Source: Catellatospora sp. TT07R-123 (lineage in GTDB: Bacteria > Actinomycetota > Actinomycetes > Mycobacteriales > Micromonosporaceae). From it: 64,000 nucleotides of DNA. The notes beneath the pieces were generated by a model. The model was not told the origin of the DNA and did no database searches. It saw only the letters and a program-made list of their open reading frames with translations. The first letter of the stretch is position 1. Every line of letters begins with the position of its first letter. Where the stretch lies: positions 2,728,001 through 2,792,000 of the forward strand of contig NZ_BNEM01000001.1 of NCBI RefSeq assembly GCF_018327705.1. The letters run 5' to 3'. A program made the position numbers and the translations under genes. Positions 41,602 through 49,637 of this stretch are shown in pieces.

Positions 41602-41676
41602 CCACTCATGTGACCTGCGACATTCCGGGGGAGGCCGGCGCACGTGACGCCGTGTCACCACCCCCCGATGCCGCTG

Positions 41677-41682
41677 TACCCT
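41677..41682 (+). promoter_or_regulatory. Putative -10 (TACCCT), leaderless DUF3043 gene
   Basis: TACCCT ends 7 nt before GTG 41690. Confidence 0.45.
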
Positions 41683-41689
41683 TGCTGGC

Positions 41690-42319
41690 GTGCCGTTGTT
41701 CTCCCGTAAAACCAGCAACGCCCCCACCGTGACCGAGCCTGAGGCTGAGGTCGAGGCGGCGGCGGGTCCCCGTGCCTACACGCCCAGCAAGGGCAAGGCC
41801 ACCCCGAAGCGCACCGCGCAGCGCCGCCGCGTCGCCGCCGTGCAGCAGCCGCGTACGCCGGAGGAGCGCCGCGAGGCCAAGCGCCTCGCCCGCGAGCAGG
41901 CCCGCTCCGACCGCCAGGAGGCGATGGCGGGCATGCGCAGCGGTGACGAGCGCCACCTGATGCCGCGGGACAAGGGCCCGGTGCGCCGCATGGTGCGCGA
42001 CATCGTCGACTCGCGCCGCAACATCGGCAGCTACTTCTTCGGCGCCACCCTGATCATCTTCTTCCTGATGATGTGGCGCGACCCGCGCGTGGCGCTGGCG
42101 GGCAACATCGCCTGGCTGGCGCTGGGCCTGGCCGTGATCGTGGACAGCTTCATCCTGAGCCGCAAGATCAAGAAGCTGGTCAGCCAGAACTTCCCGAAGA
42201 ACACCGAGCGCATGGGCTCGCTGTACTTCTACGGCATCATGCGCGCGATCAGCTTCCGCCGCATGCGCATGCCCAACTGCCAGGTCAAGATCGGCGACCC
42301 GGTCGTCGCGCAGAAGTAG
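41690..42319 (+). CDS. DUF3043 membrane protein
   Basis: A 209-residue actinobacterial protein of unknown function. The first 110 residues are hydrophilic and strongly basic (KRTAQRRRVAAVQQPRTPEE and similar), two TM helices follow (about 115-155), and the C-terminal 50 residues are polar with a conserved MGSLYFYGIMRAISFRRMR segment. The basic N-terminus is likely cytoplasmic. M. tuberculosis Rv2206 is the equivalent in the same neighbourhood. GTG 41690 seems leaderless. Confidence 0.88.
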   Translation: MPLFSRKTSNAPTVTEPEAEVEAAAGPRAYTPSKGKATPKRTAQRRRVAAVQQPRTPEERREAKRLAREQARSDRQEAMAGMRSGDERHLMPRDKGPVRRMVRDIVDSRRNIGSYFFGATLIIFFLMMWRDPRVALAGNIAWLALGLAVIVDSFILSRKIKKLVSQNFPKNTERMGSLYFYGIMRAISFRRMRMPNCQVKIGDPVVAQK

Positions 42320-42383
42320 GCATAGGACATCTGTCCTGCCGCACTCCGTATCAGCGGCTCTGCCCGCCGATACGGCGCGAATC

Positions 42384-42389
42384 TAACGT
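42384..42389 (+). promoter_or_regulatory. Putative -10 (TAACGT), leaderless ABC operon
   Basis: TAACGT ends 7 nt before ATG 42397, the first gene of the ABC/two-component operon. Confidence 0.45.
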
Positions 42390-42396
42390 TGGGCCC

Positions 42397-43299
42397 ATGA
42401 CAGACGCGGTGCGGCTGAACGCGGTCGCAAAGAACTACGGCGCGGTCCGGGCGGTGGACGGGGTGGACCTGTCCATCGCCCGGGGCCAGACCGTGGCCCT
42501 GCTGGGCCCCAACGGTGCCGGCAAGTCCACCACCATCAGCATGATCCTCGGCCTGCTGACGCCGACCGAGGGCACGGTCGAGGTGTTCGGCACCTCCCCC
42601 GCCGACGCGGTGCGGGCCGGCCGGGTCGGCGCCATGCTCCAGGAGTCAGGCTTCCCCGCCAGCGCGACCGTACGCGAGCTGGTCGAGCTGGCCCGCTCGC
42701 TCTACCGCGACCCGCTCCCCCTGGCCGAGATCATGGCCACCGCCGACGTCGCCTCGATCGCCGACCGCCGCTCGGACAAGCTCTCCGGCGGCCAGTCCCA
42801 GCGGCTGCGGTTCGCGTTCGCCCTGGCGGGCAACCCCGAGCTGCTGATCCTGGACGAGCCCACCGCCGCGCTGGACGTCGAGAGCCGCCAGCAGTTCTGG
42901 GCCGCGATGCGCCGCTACGCCGCCACCGGCCGCACCGTGCTGTTCGCCACGCACTACCTGGAGGAAGCCGACGACTTCGCCGACCGGGTCATCGTGATCT
43001 CCGGCGGCCGGGTGGTGGCCGACGGCAGCGGCGCCGAGATCAAGAAGCTGGCCGGGGGACGTACCGTCAGCTTCGACCGCGACGGCCGAGAGCCGGACGC
43101 CTACGCCGACCTGCCCGGGGTGGTCTCCGCACAGGCCCGCGGCGAGCGGGTCGTGCTGCGCTGCGACGACTCCGACCTGACCGTGCGCGCCCTGTTCGAG
43201 GGCGGCCACCGGGTCGTCAACCTGGAGGTCACCGGCGCCGGGCTCGAAGAAGCCTTCCTCACCCTCACCGCCAAGCCCGAGATGGAGCCGGCCCGATGA
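42397..43299 (+). CDS. ABC transporter ATP-binding protein (ABC-2 exporter, DRA-like)
   Basis: A 300-residue nucleotide-binding subunit. Walker A is GPNGAGKST (37-45), the signature LSGGQSQRLRFAFAL, Walker B LLILDEPTAALD, and the H-loop FATHYLEEAD, all intact. The C-terminal 80 residues form an accessory domain typical of drug or antibiotic exporters. It overlaps the permease gene (ATGA), and a kinase and regulator follow, which is the arrangement of antibiotic- or membrane-stress-responsive exporters. The cargo is unknown. Confidence 0.93.
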   Translation: MTDAVRLNAVAKNYGAVRAVDGVDLSIARGQTVALLGPNGAGKSTTISMILGLLTPTEGTVEVFGTSPADAVRAGRVGAMLQESGFPASATVRELVELARSLYRDPLPLAEIMATADVASIADRRSDKLSGGQSQRLRFAFALAGNPELLILDEPTAALDVESRQQFWAAMRRYAATGRTVLFATHYLEEADDFADRVIVISGGRVVADGSGAEIKKLAGGRTVSFDRDGREPDAYADLPGVVSAQARGERVVLRCDDSDLTVRALFEGGHRVVNLEVTGAGLEEAFLTLTAKPEMEPAR

Positions 43300-44027
43300 T
43301 CGCCTACCTGCGTTTCGAGCTGCGGCGCCTCATCCGCGACCCGCGCGTGATCGTGTTCACGATCGTGCTGCCGGTGCTCATCTACTTCATCAGCACCGGC
43401 AGCGCCGGTGCCGCCGACAAGATCGGTTCGGTCAAGGTCGCGGCATACCTGATGGTGAGCATGGCGGCGTACGGCGCGCTGGTCGGCGTGATGTCGGTCG
43501 GCATCGGCGTGGCCCACGAACGGGCTGCGGGCTGGCTGCGCCAGCTGCGCATCTCCCCGCTGGCTCCCGGGCAGGTCGTCGTCGTCAAGGCGGTGCTCGC
43601 CTCGATCATGGCGATCCCGTCGGTCGCGGCGGTCGGCATCATCGCCGCGACCCGCAACGGGGTGGACCTGTCGGCCCTACAGTGGGTCTCCCTGGTGGGG
43701 CTGCTGTGGCTGGGCAGCCTGCCGTTCGCCGCGCTCGGCCTGGCCCTGGGCTTCTCGCTGCCGCCGAACCTGATCCAGCCCGCCAGCATGCTCGGCGTGT
43801 TCGGCCTGGCGTTCCTGGGTGGCCTGTTCGTGCCGGTGGAGGCGATGCCGACCGCGCTGGCCAAGATCGCAACCTGGCTGCCGAGCAACCGGTACGCCGA
43901 GCTCGGCTGGTCGGTCGCCGGGGACAAGGCGCCGCCGCTGGGCGGCGTGGCCATCCTGGTCGGCTGGACCCTGGTCTTCGGCGGCCTGGCCGCCCTGATG
44001 TACCGCCGCTCGGCGGCGCAGAAGTGA
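43296..44027 (+). CDS. ABC-2 type permease
   Basis: A 243-residue membrane subunit with six TM helices (ABC2_membrane layout), partner of the preceding ATPase. The segment GIGVAHERAAGWLRQLRISPLAPGQ is the conserved cytoplasmic coupling region. Its start overlaps the ATPase stop and its stop overlaps the kinase start (GTGA), so the complex and its sensor are translationally coupled. Confidence 0.92.
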   Translation: MIAYLRFELRRLIRDPRVIVFTIVLPVLIYFISTGSAGAADKIGSVKVAAYLMVSMAAYGALVGVMSVGIGVAHERAAGWLRQLRISPLAPGQVVVVKAVLASIMAIPSVAAVGIIAATRNGVDLSALQWVSLVGLLWLGSLPFAALGLALGFSLPPNLIQPASMLGVFGLAFLGGLFVPVEAMPTALAKIATWLPSNRYAELGWSVAGDKAPPLGGVAILVGWTLVFGGLAALMYRRSAAQK

Positions 44028-45211
44028 TCGGACTGTTCACGCGCGGGGCGGGTACGGCGGTGCCGTATCCGCCCTCGGGCGTCGACGAGCAGACCGCGCA
44101 CCGCCGGGGCATGCGGCGGGGCGTGGTCTTCGCCGCGATCTGGCTCTGGCCGCTCGTGCCCACCTTCCGCGCCATCCTGGAGGGGCACGTCCACCCGGTG
44201 CTGTTCGCGGTGCTGGGGCTGATCGCCTTCATCCCGCTCTACCTGACCGTGGTGGTGCGCGGGTTCGGCGACCCCGACCCGGTGCCCAAACCCCGCGACC
44301 ACGTGATGCTGGGGCTGCTCACCGTGCTCGGCCTCGCCCTGGCCCTGGCGTACGGCGCCCAGCCCGGCGGCTGGACCGGCCTCACCCTCTACCTGGCCGC
44401 CGCGGGCGCCGCCCTCTACCCCACCCCGTGGGCGCACCTGTGGCTGGTCGGCTGCGTCGCCGCGCTCGTGGGCGTCGGCCACCTGCACGGCCAGCACTGG
44501 TCCGACCTCGGCGACAACGCCTTCAACCTGGTCATGGCCGGTGCGCTCGTCCTGGTCGTACGCCGTCTCATGCGCCTGGTCCGCGAGCTGCGCACCACCC
44601 GCGACCAGCTCGCCCATGCCGCCGTGGAGCAGGAGCGGCTGCGCTTCGCCCGCGACCTGCACGACCTGCTCGGCCACAGCCTGTCCGTGATCGTGGTCAA
44701 GGCCGAGGTGGTGCGGCGCCTGGCCGAACGCGACCCGGCCGCCGCCGCCCGCGAGGCCGGCGACATCGAGCAGATCGGCCGCACCGCGCTGACCGAGGTG
44801 CGCCAGGCCATCACCGGGTACCGCACCCGCGCCTTCACCGCCGAGCTGGCCGGAGCCGGCGCCGCCCTGGCCGACGCGGGCATCGACACCACCGTCAAGA
44901 CCACCGAGGAGGCGCTGCCGCCGCAGCTCGACGACGCGTTCGCGTGGGTCGTACGCGAGGCCGCCACCAACGTGATCCGCCACAGCGGCGCCGGGACCTG
45001 CGTCATCGCGCTCAGCCGCCCCGGGCAGTGGCAGCTGGAGGTGCGCGACGACGGTCGCGGCGGCAGCGCCGACCCCACTGCCCACGGCAACGGGCTGCGG
45101 GGACTCGCCGAACGGCTGGCCCTGGTCGGCGGCGTGCTGGCCGTGATCGACCTGAGCACCAGCCACGGCGGCGGCTTCGTGCTGCGCGCCACCGCGCCGG
45201 AGGCAGCCTGA
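44024..45211 (+). CDS. DesK-like sensor histidine kinase
   Basis: A 395-residue membrane kinase with five to six TM segments in the first 190 residues and no long external loop, as in DesK and BceS-like intramembrane sensors. HisKA_3 phospho-acceptor is His213 in RDLHDLLGHSLS. The HATPase domain has REAATNVIRHSG and VRDDGRGG. It likely senses membrane state or the compound exported by the adjacent ABC transporter. The partner is the regulator that overlaps its stop. Confidence 0.92.
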   Translation: MIGLFTRGAGTAVPYPPSGVDEQTAHRRGMRRGVVFAAIWLWPLVPTFRAILEGHVHPVLFAVLGLIAFIPLYLTVVVRGFGDPDPVPKPRDHVMLGLLTVLGLALALAYGAQPGGWTGLTLYLAAAGAALYPTPWAHLWLVGCVAALVGVGHLHGQHWSDLGDNAFNLVMAGALVLVVRRLMRLVRELRTTRDQLAHAAVEQERLRFARDLHDLLGHSLSVIVVKAEVVRRLAERDPAAAAREAGDIEQIGRTALTEVRQAITGYRTRAFTAELAGAGAALADAGIDTTVKTTEEALPPQLDDAFAWVVREAATNVIRHSGAGTCVIALSRPGQWQLEVRDDGRGGSADPTAHGNGLRGLAERLALVGGVLAVIDLSTSHGGGFVLRATAPEAA

Positions 45212-45816
45212 TGACCCGCATACTGCTCGCCGAGGACCAGGGCATGATGCGCGGCGCGCTCGCGCTGCTGCTCGACCTGGAACCCGACCTGGAGGTCGTC
45301 GCGCAGGTCGACCGCGGCGACCAGGTCGTGGACGCGGCGCTGCGCAGCGGGGCCGAGGTGGCACTGCTCGACATCGAGATGCCGGGACTGTCCGGCCTCG
45401 ACGCCGCCGCGCTGCTGCGTACGCAGGCCCCGCAGTGCCGGGTGCTGATCCTGACCACCTTCGGCCGCCCCGGCTACCTGCGCCGGGCCATGGACGCCGG
45501 AGCGCGCGGGTTCCTGGTCAAGGACGGGCCGGTGGAGTCGCTGGCCGCGGCGATCCGGCGGGTGCTGGCCGGGGAGACCGTGATCGACCCGGCGCTGGCC
45601 GCGGCGGCGCTGTCGGCCGGGCCGAGCCCGCTCACCGAGCGCGAGCGGGAGGTGCTGGCCAGCGCCGCCGACGGCGCCACGGTCGCCGATCTGGCGGCAC
45701 GGCTGCACCTGTCGGAGAGCACGGTCCGCAACTACCTGTCGGCCGCCATCGGCAAGACCAACACCCGCAACCGCATGGAAGCCGTCCAAGCCGCCCGCGC
45801 CGCCGGCTGGCTCTAA
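45211..45816 (+). CDS. DesR-like response regulator (LuxR-type HTH)
   Basis: A 201-residue regulator with intact receiver residues: acidic pair ED (8-9), phospho-acceptor Asp54 in LLDIEMPG, Thr82/83 and Lys104. The LuxR HTH at about 140-200 includes LTEREREVLASAADG and SESTVRNYLSAAIGK. It is the last gene of the ABC-permease-kinase-regulator operon and shares one base with the kinase stop. It probably controls this operon. Confidence 0.93.
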   Translation: MTRILLAEDQGMMRGALALLLDLEPDLEVVAQVDRGDQVVDAALRSGAEVALLDIEMPGLSGLDAAALLRTQAPQCRVLILTTFGRPGYLRRAMDAGARGFLVKDGPVESLAAAIRRVLAGETVIDPALAAAALSAGPSPLTEREREVLASAADGATVADLAARLHLSESTVRNYLSAAIGKTNTRNRMEAVQAARAAGWL

Positions 45817-45828
45817 CCCGCGGGCCGC

Positions 45829-45895
45829 GATGATCGCGGTCTGCGGTCGGAATCTCGGCTGGAGGGCCAGGTTCCGACCGGAGATGCCGATCAAC
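45829..45895. repeat. 67-nt palindromic repeat, family B copy 2
   Basis: Same length and layout as the copy at 14435-14501. The inner stem is CGGTCGGAA (45844-45852) with TTCCGACCG (45872-45880), the loop holds CTGGAGGG, and the degenerate outer arms are GATGATCG and CGATCAAC. The A-to-G change in the left inner arm is matched by T-to-C on the right, which keeps pairing. It lies between the response regulator and azlD. Confidence 0.7.
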
Positions 45896-45962
45896 GACCG
45901 GACCGGGCCCGAAGATCGCGATTTCCGGTCACCTCAACGCGCGATGTCCTGGCCGAGCCGGA

Positions 45963-46289
45963 TCAGGGGAGGCCGGCCAGGCGGAGTAGGGCCGCGGTGG
46001 CGGCGGCCGCCACGACGACGAGGACGAACGGGGCGCGGCGCCAGGCCAGGACCGCGCCGACCAGCACCCCGACCGGCCGCGCCAAGCCCAGCGCCACCCG
46101 CCCCGACTCGGTGAACACGGCGGTGGCGACCAGGGCGGCCAGCAGCGTCGTGGCCGCGATGGGCAGCAGGTGCCGCAGGCGTTCGGGCAGCACCAGGCGG
46201 TCGCGCAGCAGCACCCCGGCGACCCGGAACGCGTACGTGCCCGCGGCCAGCCCGAAGATGACCAGCAGGGTCGTCGTCGTGGTGCTCAT
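45963..46289 (-). CDS. azlD: AzlD-family small permease subunit
   Basis: A 108-residue protein with four hydrophobic segments. The N-terminal TYAFRVAGVLL and the LPIAATTLLAALV stretch are typical of AzlD, the small partner of AzlC in branched-chain amino acid export. It overlaps the azlC stop by ATGA, so the two make a heteromeric transporter. Confidence 0.9.
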   Translation of the reverse strand: MSTTTTTLLVIFGLAAGTYAFRVAGVLLRDRLVLPERLRHLLPIAATTLLAALVATAVFTESGRVALGLARPVGVLVGAVLAWRRAPFVLVVVAAAATAALLRLAGLP

Positions 46290-47011
46290 ACCGTCTCCCG
46301 CTCGGGGTCGGCGGCCGCGGCGGTGCGCGGGCGCGGGGTGGGGACCAGCAGCGCCGCGCCCACCCCGGCCAGCGCCACGAGGACCGGCAGCCCGGCGGGC
46401 AGCAGCGGGGTGGTCAGCACGGCGATCGCGGCGCCGGCGAGGGCGGCGTACCGGGTGGGGCGGTCCTTGAGTGAGGCCATGAGCAGGGCGAGCAGGCCCG
46501 CGGGGAACGCGGCGTCGAGGCCGTACACGGCGGGGTCGCCGACGGCGCCGCCGAGCAGCGCTCCGGCCACGGTGCCGATGTTCCAGGTGAGGAAGATCGC
46601 GATGCCGACCGCCCAGAAGGCCCGGCGGCTGCGGGCCGGGTCGCGCTGGGCCAGCGCGAACGCCGTCGACTCGTCGATCAGCAGGTGCGAGCCGAGCAGC
46701 CGGGCGCCGAGGGTGTCACCGACCGAGCCGCCGACGGCCAGGCCGAACGGCAGGTGCCGCGCGTTGACGAGGATGCCGCCGAGCACGGCGGCGACGGGGC
46801 TGGCCGCCACGAACGCCACGGCGAGGAACTGCGACCCGCCCGCGAACACGACCAGCGACATCAGCACCGGTGCCCACAGCGGCAGGCCGCCGGCCACGGC
46901 GATGGCGCCGAACGACAGGCCGATGACCCCGGCCGCCGCCCCGATCGCCAGCGCGTCGCGCAGCAGCGCCGTGTCCCGTACCGCACCGTCGGCACGCTCA
47001 GTGGAGCCCAC
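46286..47011 (-). CDS. azlC: AzlC-family branched-chain amino acid exporter subunit
   Basis: A 241-residue permease with seven to eight TM helices. GVIGLSFGAIAVAGGLP, VFAGGSQFLAVAF, NARHLPFGLAV and DESTAFAL are hallmark segments. With AzlD it likely exports branched-chain or related amino acids. The start is GTG 47011; it lies next to an inverted repeat (47015-47045) that could bind a regulator. No Lrp-type regulator with a DNA-binding domain is adjacent. Confidence 0.92.
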   Translation of the reverse strand: MGSTERADGAVRDTALLRDALAIGAAAGVIGLSFGAIAVAGGLPLWAPVLMSLVVFAGGSQFLAVAFVAASPVAAVLGGILVNARHLPFGLAVGGSVGDTLGARLLGSHLLIDESTAFALAQRDPARSRRAFWAVGIAIFLTWNIGTVAGALLGGAVGDPAVYGLDAAFPAGLLALLMASLKDRPTRYAALAGAAIAVLTTPLLPAGLPVLVALAGVGAALLVPTPRPRTAAAADPERETV

Positions 47012-47014
47012 TCT

Positions 47015-47045
47015 GTAACCACCTCTGGGGTTGTCCGGTAGTTAC
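47015..47045. promoter_or_regulatory. Candidate operator upstream of azlC
   Basis: GTAACCACC (47015-47023) and GGTAGTTAC (47037-47045) are inverted with one mismatch and a 13-nt spacer, directly before the azlC start. Confidence 0.35.
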
Positions 47046-47142
47046 ACCCACCTTAACCGGACCCCTCCGCGCCCCCGTCCCCCGCACCGCCGGTCCCATC
47101 ACCTGGACCACCGCGCGAGACGCGCGCCAAGAGAGCGCCTTC

Positions 47143-47209
47143 CATAAACGTTGGCCTATCTCATCGAATGGGGCGAGATCAAACTCGATGAGATAGGCCA
47201 ACGTTTATG
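47143..47209. repeat. 67-nt palindromic repeat, family A copy 3
   Basis: Two perfect 25-nt arms (47143-47167 and 47185-47209) surround a 17-nt loop. The core GGCCTATCT is shared with copies 1 and 2, but the apical part of the stem reads CATCGA instead of GGAGGAC or AGAGGAC, with both arms changed in step. It lies between azlC and the MFS gene. Confidence 0.8.
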
Positions 47210-47230
47210 AAAAACGGGGCGTGGCGGCGT

Positions 47231-47274
47231 GGAGGGGTGGAGGGGTGGAGGGGTGGAGGTCTGCCCCTCCACCC
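47231..47274. repeat. G-rich 8-bp tandem repeat and hairpin after the MFS gene
   Basis: GGAGGGGT is repeated three times in tandem (47231-47254), then a partial unit. GGGTGGAGGGG (47243-47253) pairs with CCCCTCCACCC (47264-47274), placed just past the MFS stop, so it may end that transcript; the G runs could also form a quadruplex. Confidence 0.6.
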
Positions 47275-48528
47275 TCAGTGGGCGGGAGCCAGGGCGGGGT
47301 GGGTGGGTGCGGGCTCGGGGGTCGACAGCGCGCGTCGTAGGCGCGGCGCCGCGAGCAGGGCGAGCACCAGCCCCAGCAGGGCGGCGGCGAGCGGAACGGC
47401 GAAGGCGCCCCGGTAACCGGCCGTGTCAGCCAAGCGGCCCGCGATCGCGGCGCCCAGGGACACCCCGGCGACGACGCCGCTGGCCAGCAGGGTCATCACC
47501 ATGCCCGCGCGGCGCGGCGGGCTGAGCCGGCCGGCCAGGGCGTACCCGGAGATCAGGTACGGGGCGGCGGTGACCCCGAGCACGATCACGGCGACCACGG
47601 CGGTGGCGATCGACCCGGCGAGCAGCAGCGCCGCCGCCCCGCCGACCAGCGCGGCGGCCGCGGCGACATATCGGCTGACCGGGCCGAACGTGGCGGGCAG
47701 CCAGGCCATGGCCAGTCCGGACAGGGCGCTGCCGACGCCGAGCACCGCGTAGATCAGCCCGGCCGAACCGGCGGATCCGATCGCGTCGGCGAAGGCGGTG
47801 ACGGCGGTCTGGGTGGCGCCGAACACGACGCCGATCACGGACATCGCGGCGACCAGCACCGCCACCCGGCCGACCGGCAGGCGCTGCCCGGCGTCGGGCC
47901 GGCCCGGGGTGCGCGGCAGCCGTACCACCGGCGGCGCGGTGCGGTGCAGGGCGAACGGGATCGCGGCGAGCAGGGTCAGCACGGCGGCCACCAGCAGCGG
48001 CGCAGCCGCTCGGCCGGTCAGGGCCAGCACTCCGACCAGCGCCGGTCCGGCCAGGAACGAGGCCTCGTCGGCGGCGCCCTCGTACGCCATCGCGGTGGGC
48101 AGCCTGCGCTGCTGGCCGCGCTCGCCCAGCAGCACCGCCCAGCGGACCCGCACCAGCGGGCCGACCTGCGGCATCGCGAAGCCCGCCAGCGCGGCCAGCG
48201 GCAGCACGGCGGTGCGGTGGCCGCCGAGGACGGCGCCGACGAGCGCGGCGTAGGCGAGGGCGTCGAGCCCGGCGGCGGCGACGCCGACGGCGCGCTGGCC
48301 GTACCGGTCGGCGAGGGTGCCGACGACGGGGCCGCCGACCGCGGCGCCGAGGCCGAACGCGGCCGCGGCCAGACCGGCGGTGCCGTAGCTGCCGGTCGCG
48401 GCCACGACCAGGGTGATCACGCCGAGCGGGCCCATGGCGGCGGGCAGCCGGGCCAGGAAGGCGAGGACGAGGAACCAGGGTCCGGTCAGCTGGACCAGTT
48501 CACGGTAGGAGGCACGAGGGGCCGACAA
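47275..48528 (-). CDS. MFS transporter
   Basis: A roughly 417-residue major facilitator with twelve TM segments and the loop-2/3 motif GTLADRYGQRAVG between helices 2 and 3. It belongs to the drug/small-molecule efflux-like group; the cargo is unknown. The TTG 48528 was preferred since GGAG lies 5 nt upstream; an ATG nine codons earlier (48555) lies within the candidate operator and has only a weak site. The preceding ABC exporter genes run in the same direction but are separated by about 100 nt. Confidence 0.85.
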   Translation of the reverse strand: MSAPRASYRELVQLTGPWFLVLAFLARLPAAMGPLGVITLVVAATGSYGTAGLAAAAFGLGAAVGGPVVGTLADRYGQRAVGVAAAGLDALAYAALVGAVLGGHRTAVLPLAALAGFAMPQVGPLVRVRWAVLLGERGQQRRLPTAMAYEGAADEASFLAGPALVGVLALTGRAAAPLLVAAVLTLLAAIPFALHRTAPPVVRLPRTPGRPDAGQRLPVGRVAVLVAAMSVIGVVFGATQTAVTAFADAIGSAGSAGLIYAVLGVGSALSGLAMAWLPATFGPVSRYVAAAAALVGGAAALLLAGSIATAVVAVIVLGVTAAPYLISGYALAGRLSPPRRAGMVMTLLASGVVAGVSLGAAIAGRLADTAGYRGAFAVPLAAALLGLVLALLAAPRLRRALSTPEPAPTHPALAPAH

Positions 48529-48541
48529 GATCTCTCCAGGT

Positions 48542-48564
48542 ACGACGCAGGTCATGCGCGTCGT
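48542..48564. promoter_or_regulatory. Candidate operator at the MFS start
   Basis: ACGACGC (48542-48548) and GCGTCGT (48558-48564) form a perfect inverted repeat with a 9-nt spacer spanning the alternative ATG, suitable for a dimeric repressor. Confidence 0.3.
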
Positions 48565-48651
48565 CCCACCCAACCGACGCACCCCTTGCGGCCCTGTGCG
48601 CCGACCACTGTACCCGGCCAAGATCGGTTAAGGGCGGGACTGTCGGCGTCC

Positions 48652-49626
48652 TCACTCCCGGGGCGCGGGCACCTGCGCGCCCTGGTACAGCCGGGCGATG
48701 ACCGCCTCGATCTCCGGTTCGGTGACGGACAGGTCGCGCAGGGCGCCGGTGGCGGTGAGCTGCGCCACCAGCGTGCCGATCGGTGCGGTGCGGTCGACGG
48801 CGAAGGTCAGCCGCCCGCCCTCGGCCGACTCCAGCCGCACGCCCGGCAGGTCGGGCAGCCGGGGCGGGACCTCGTCCAGCTCGGCGACCAGGCGGCGCTG
48901 CGAGCCGTACCGGGCGTGCAGGGCCTCGATGGAGCCGTCGTGCACCACCCGGCCGTGGTCGATCACCACGATGCGGCGGCACAGCCGCTCGATGTCGGCC
49001 AGGTCGTGCGTGGTCAGCACGATGGTGGTGTCGCCGGTGGCGCCGAGCTCGGCCAGGAAGCCGCGCACCGCCTGCTTGCTGACCACGTCCAGGCCGATGG
49101 TGGGCTCGTCCAGGAACAGGATCCGCGGCCCGTGCAGCAGCGCCGCGGTCAGCTCGCCGCGCATGCGCTGGCCCAGCGACAGCTGGCGCACCGGGGTGTC
49201 GTGGAACGCGTCCAGGTCGAGCAGGTCGCGGCAGCGGCGCAGCCGGGCGGCGTGCTCGGCGGCGGGCACCCGGTAGATGTGGCGCAGCAGCTCGAACGAG
49301 TCGCGCAGCGGCAGATCCCACCACAGCTGCGAGCGCTGGCCGAACACGACGCCGATGCGCCGGGCCAGGCTGATGCGCTGCGGCACCGGGGCCAGCCCGC
49401 ACACCGAGACCCGGCCGCCGGACGGGTGCAGCACGCCGGTGAGCATCTTCAGCGTGGTCGACTTCCCGGCCCCGTTGGGCCCCAGGTAGCCCAGCATCTC
49501 GCCGCGCTCGACCACCAGGTCGACCCCGGCGACCGCCTCGACGGTGCGGCGCTCGCGGCGGAACCGCCCGGTGCGGACCCGGACGTCGAACTCCTTGCGC
49601 AGGCCGTACGCCTCGATGACGTTCAT
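48652..49626 (-). CDS. ABC transporter ATP-binding protein (ABC-2 / NatA-like)
   Basis: A 324-residue ATPase with Walker A GPNGAGKST (about 49-57), FGQRSQLWWDLP (Q-loop region), signature LSLGQRMRGELTAALL, Walker B ILFLDEPTIGLD and H-loop TTHDLADIE. The motif QLWWDLP and an extended C-terminal domain mark the group that pairs with two DUF990-type permeases, as here. Cargo unknown. ATG 49626 has GGGGGAG 4 nt upstream. Confidence 0.92.
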   Translation of the reverse strand: MNVIEAYGLRKEFDVRVRTGRFRRERRTVEAVAGVDLVVERGEMLGYLGPNGAGKSTTLKMLTGVLHPSGGRVSVCGLAPVPQRISLARRIGVVFGQRSQLWWDLPLRDSFELLRHIYRVPAAEHAARLRRCRDLLDLDAFHDTPVRQLSLGQRMRGELTAALLHGPRILFLDEPTIGLDVVSKQAVRGFLAELGATGDTTIVLTTHDLADIERLCRRIVVIDHGRVVHDGSIEALHARYGSQRRLVAELDEVPPRLPDLPGVRLESAEGGRLTFAVDRTAPIGTLVAQLTATGALRDLSVTEPEIEAVIARLYQGAQVPAPRE

Positions 49627-49637
49627 CGCGCTCCCCC

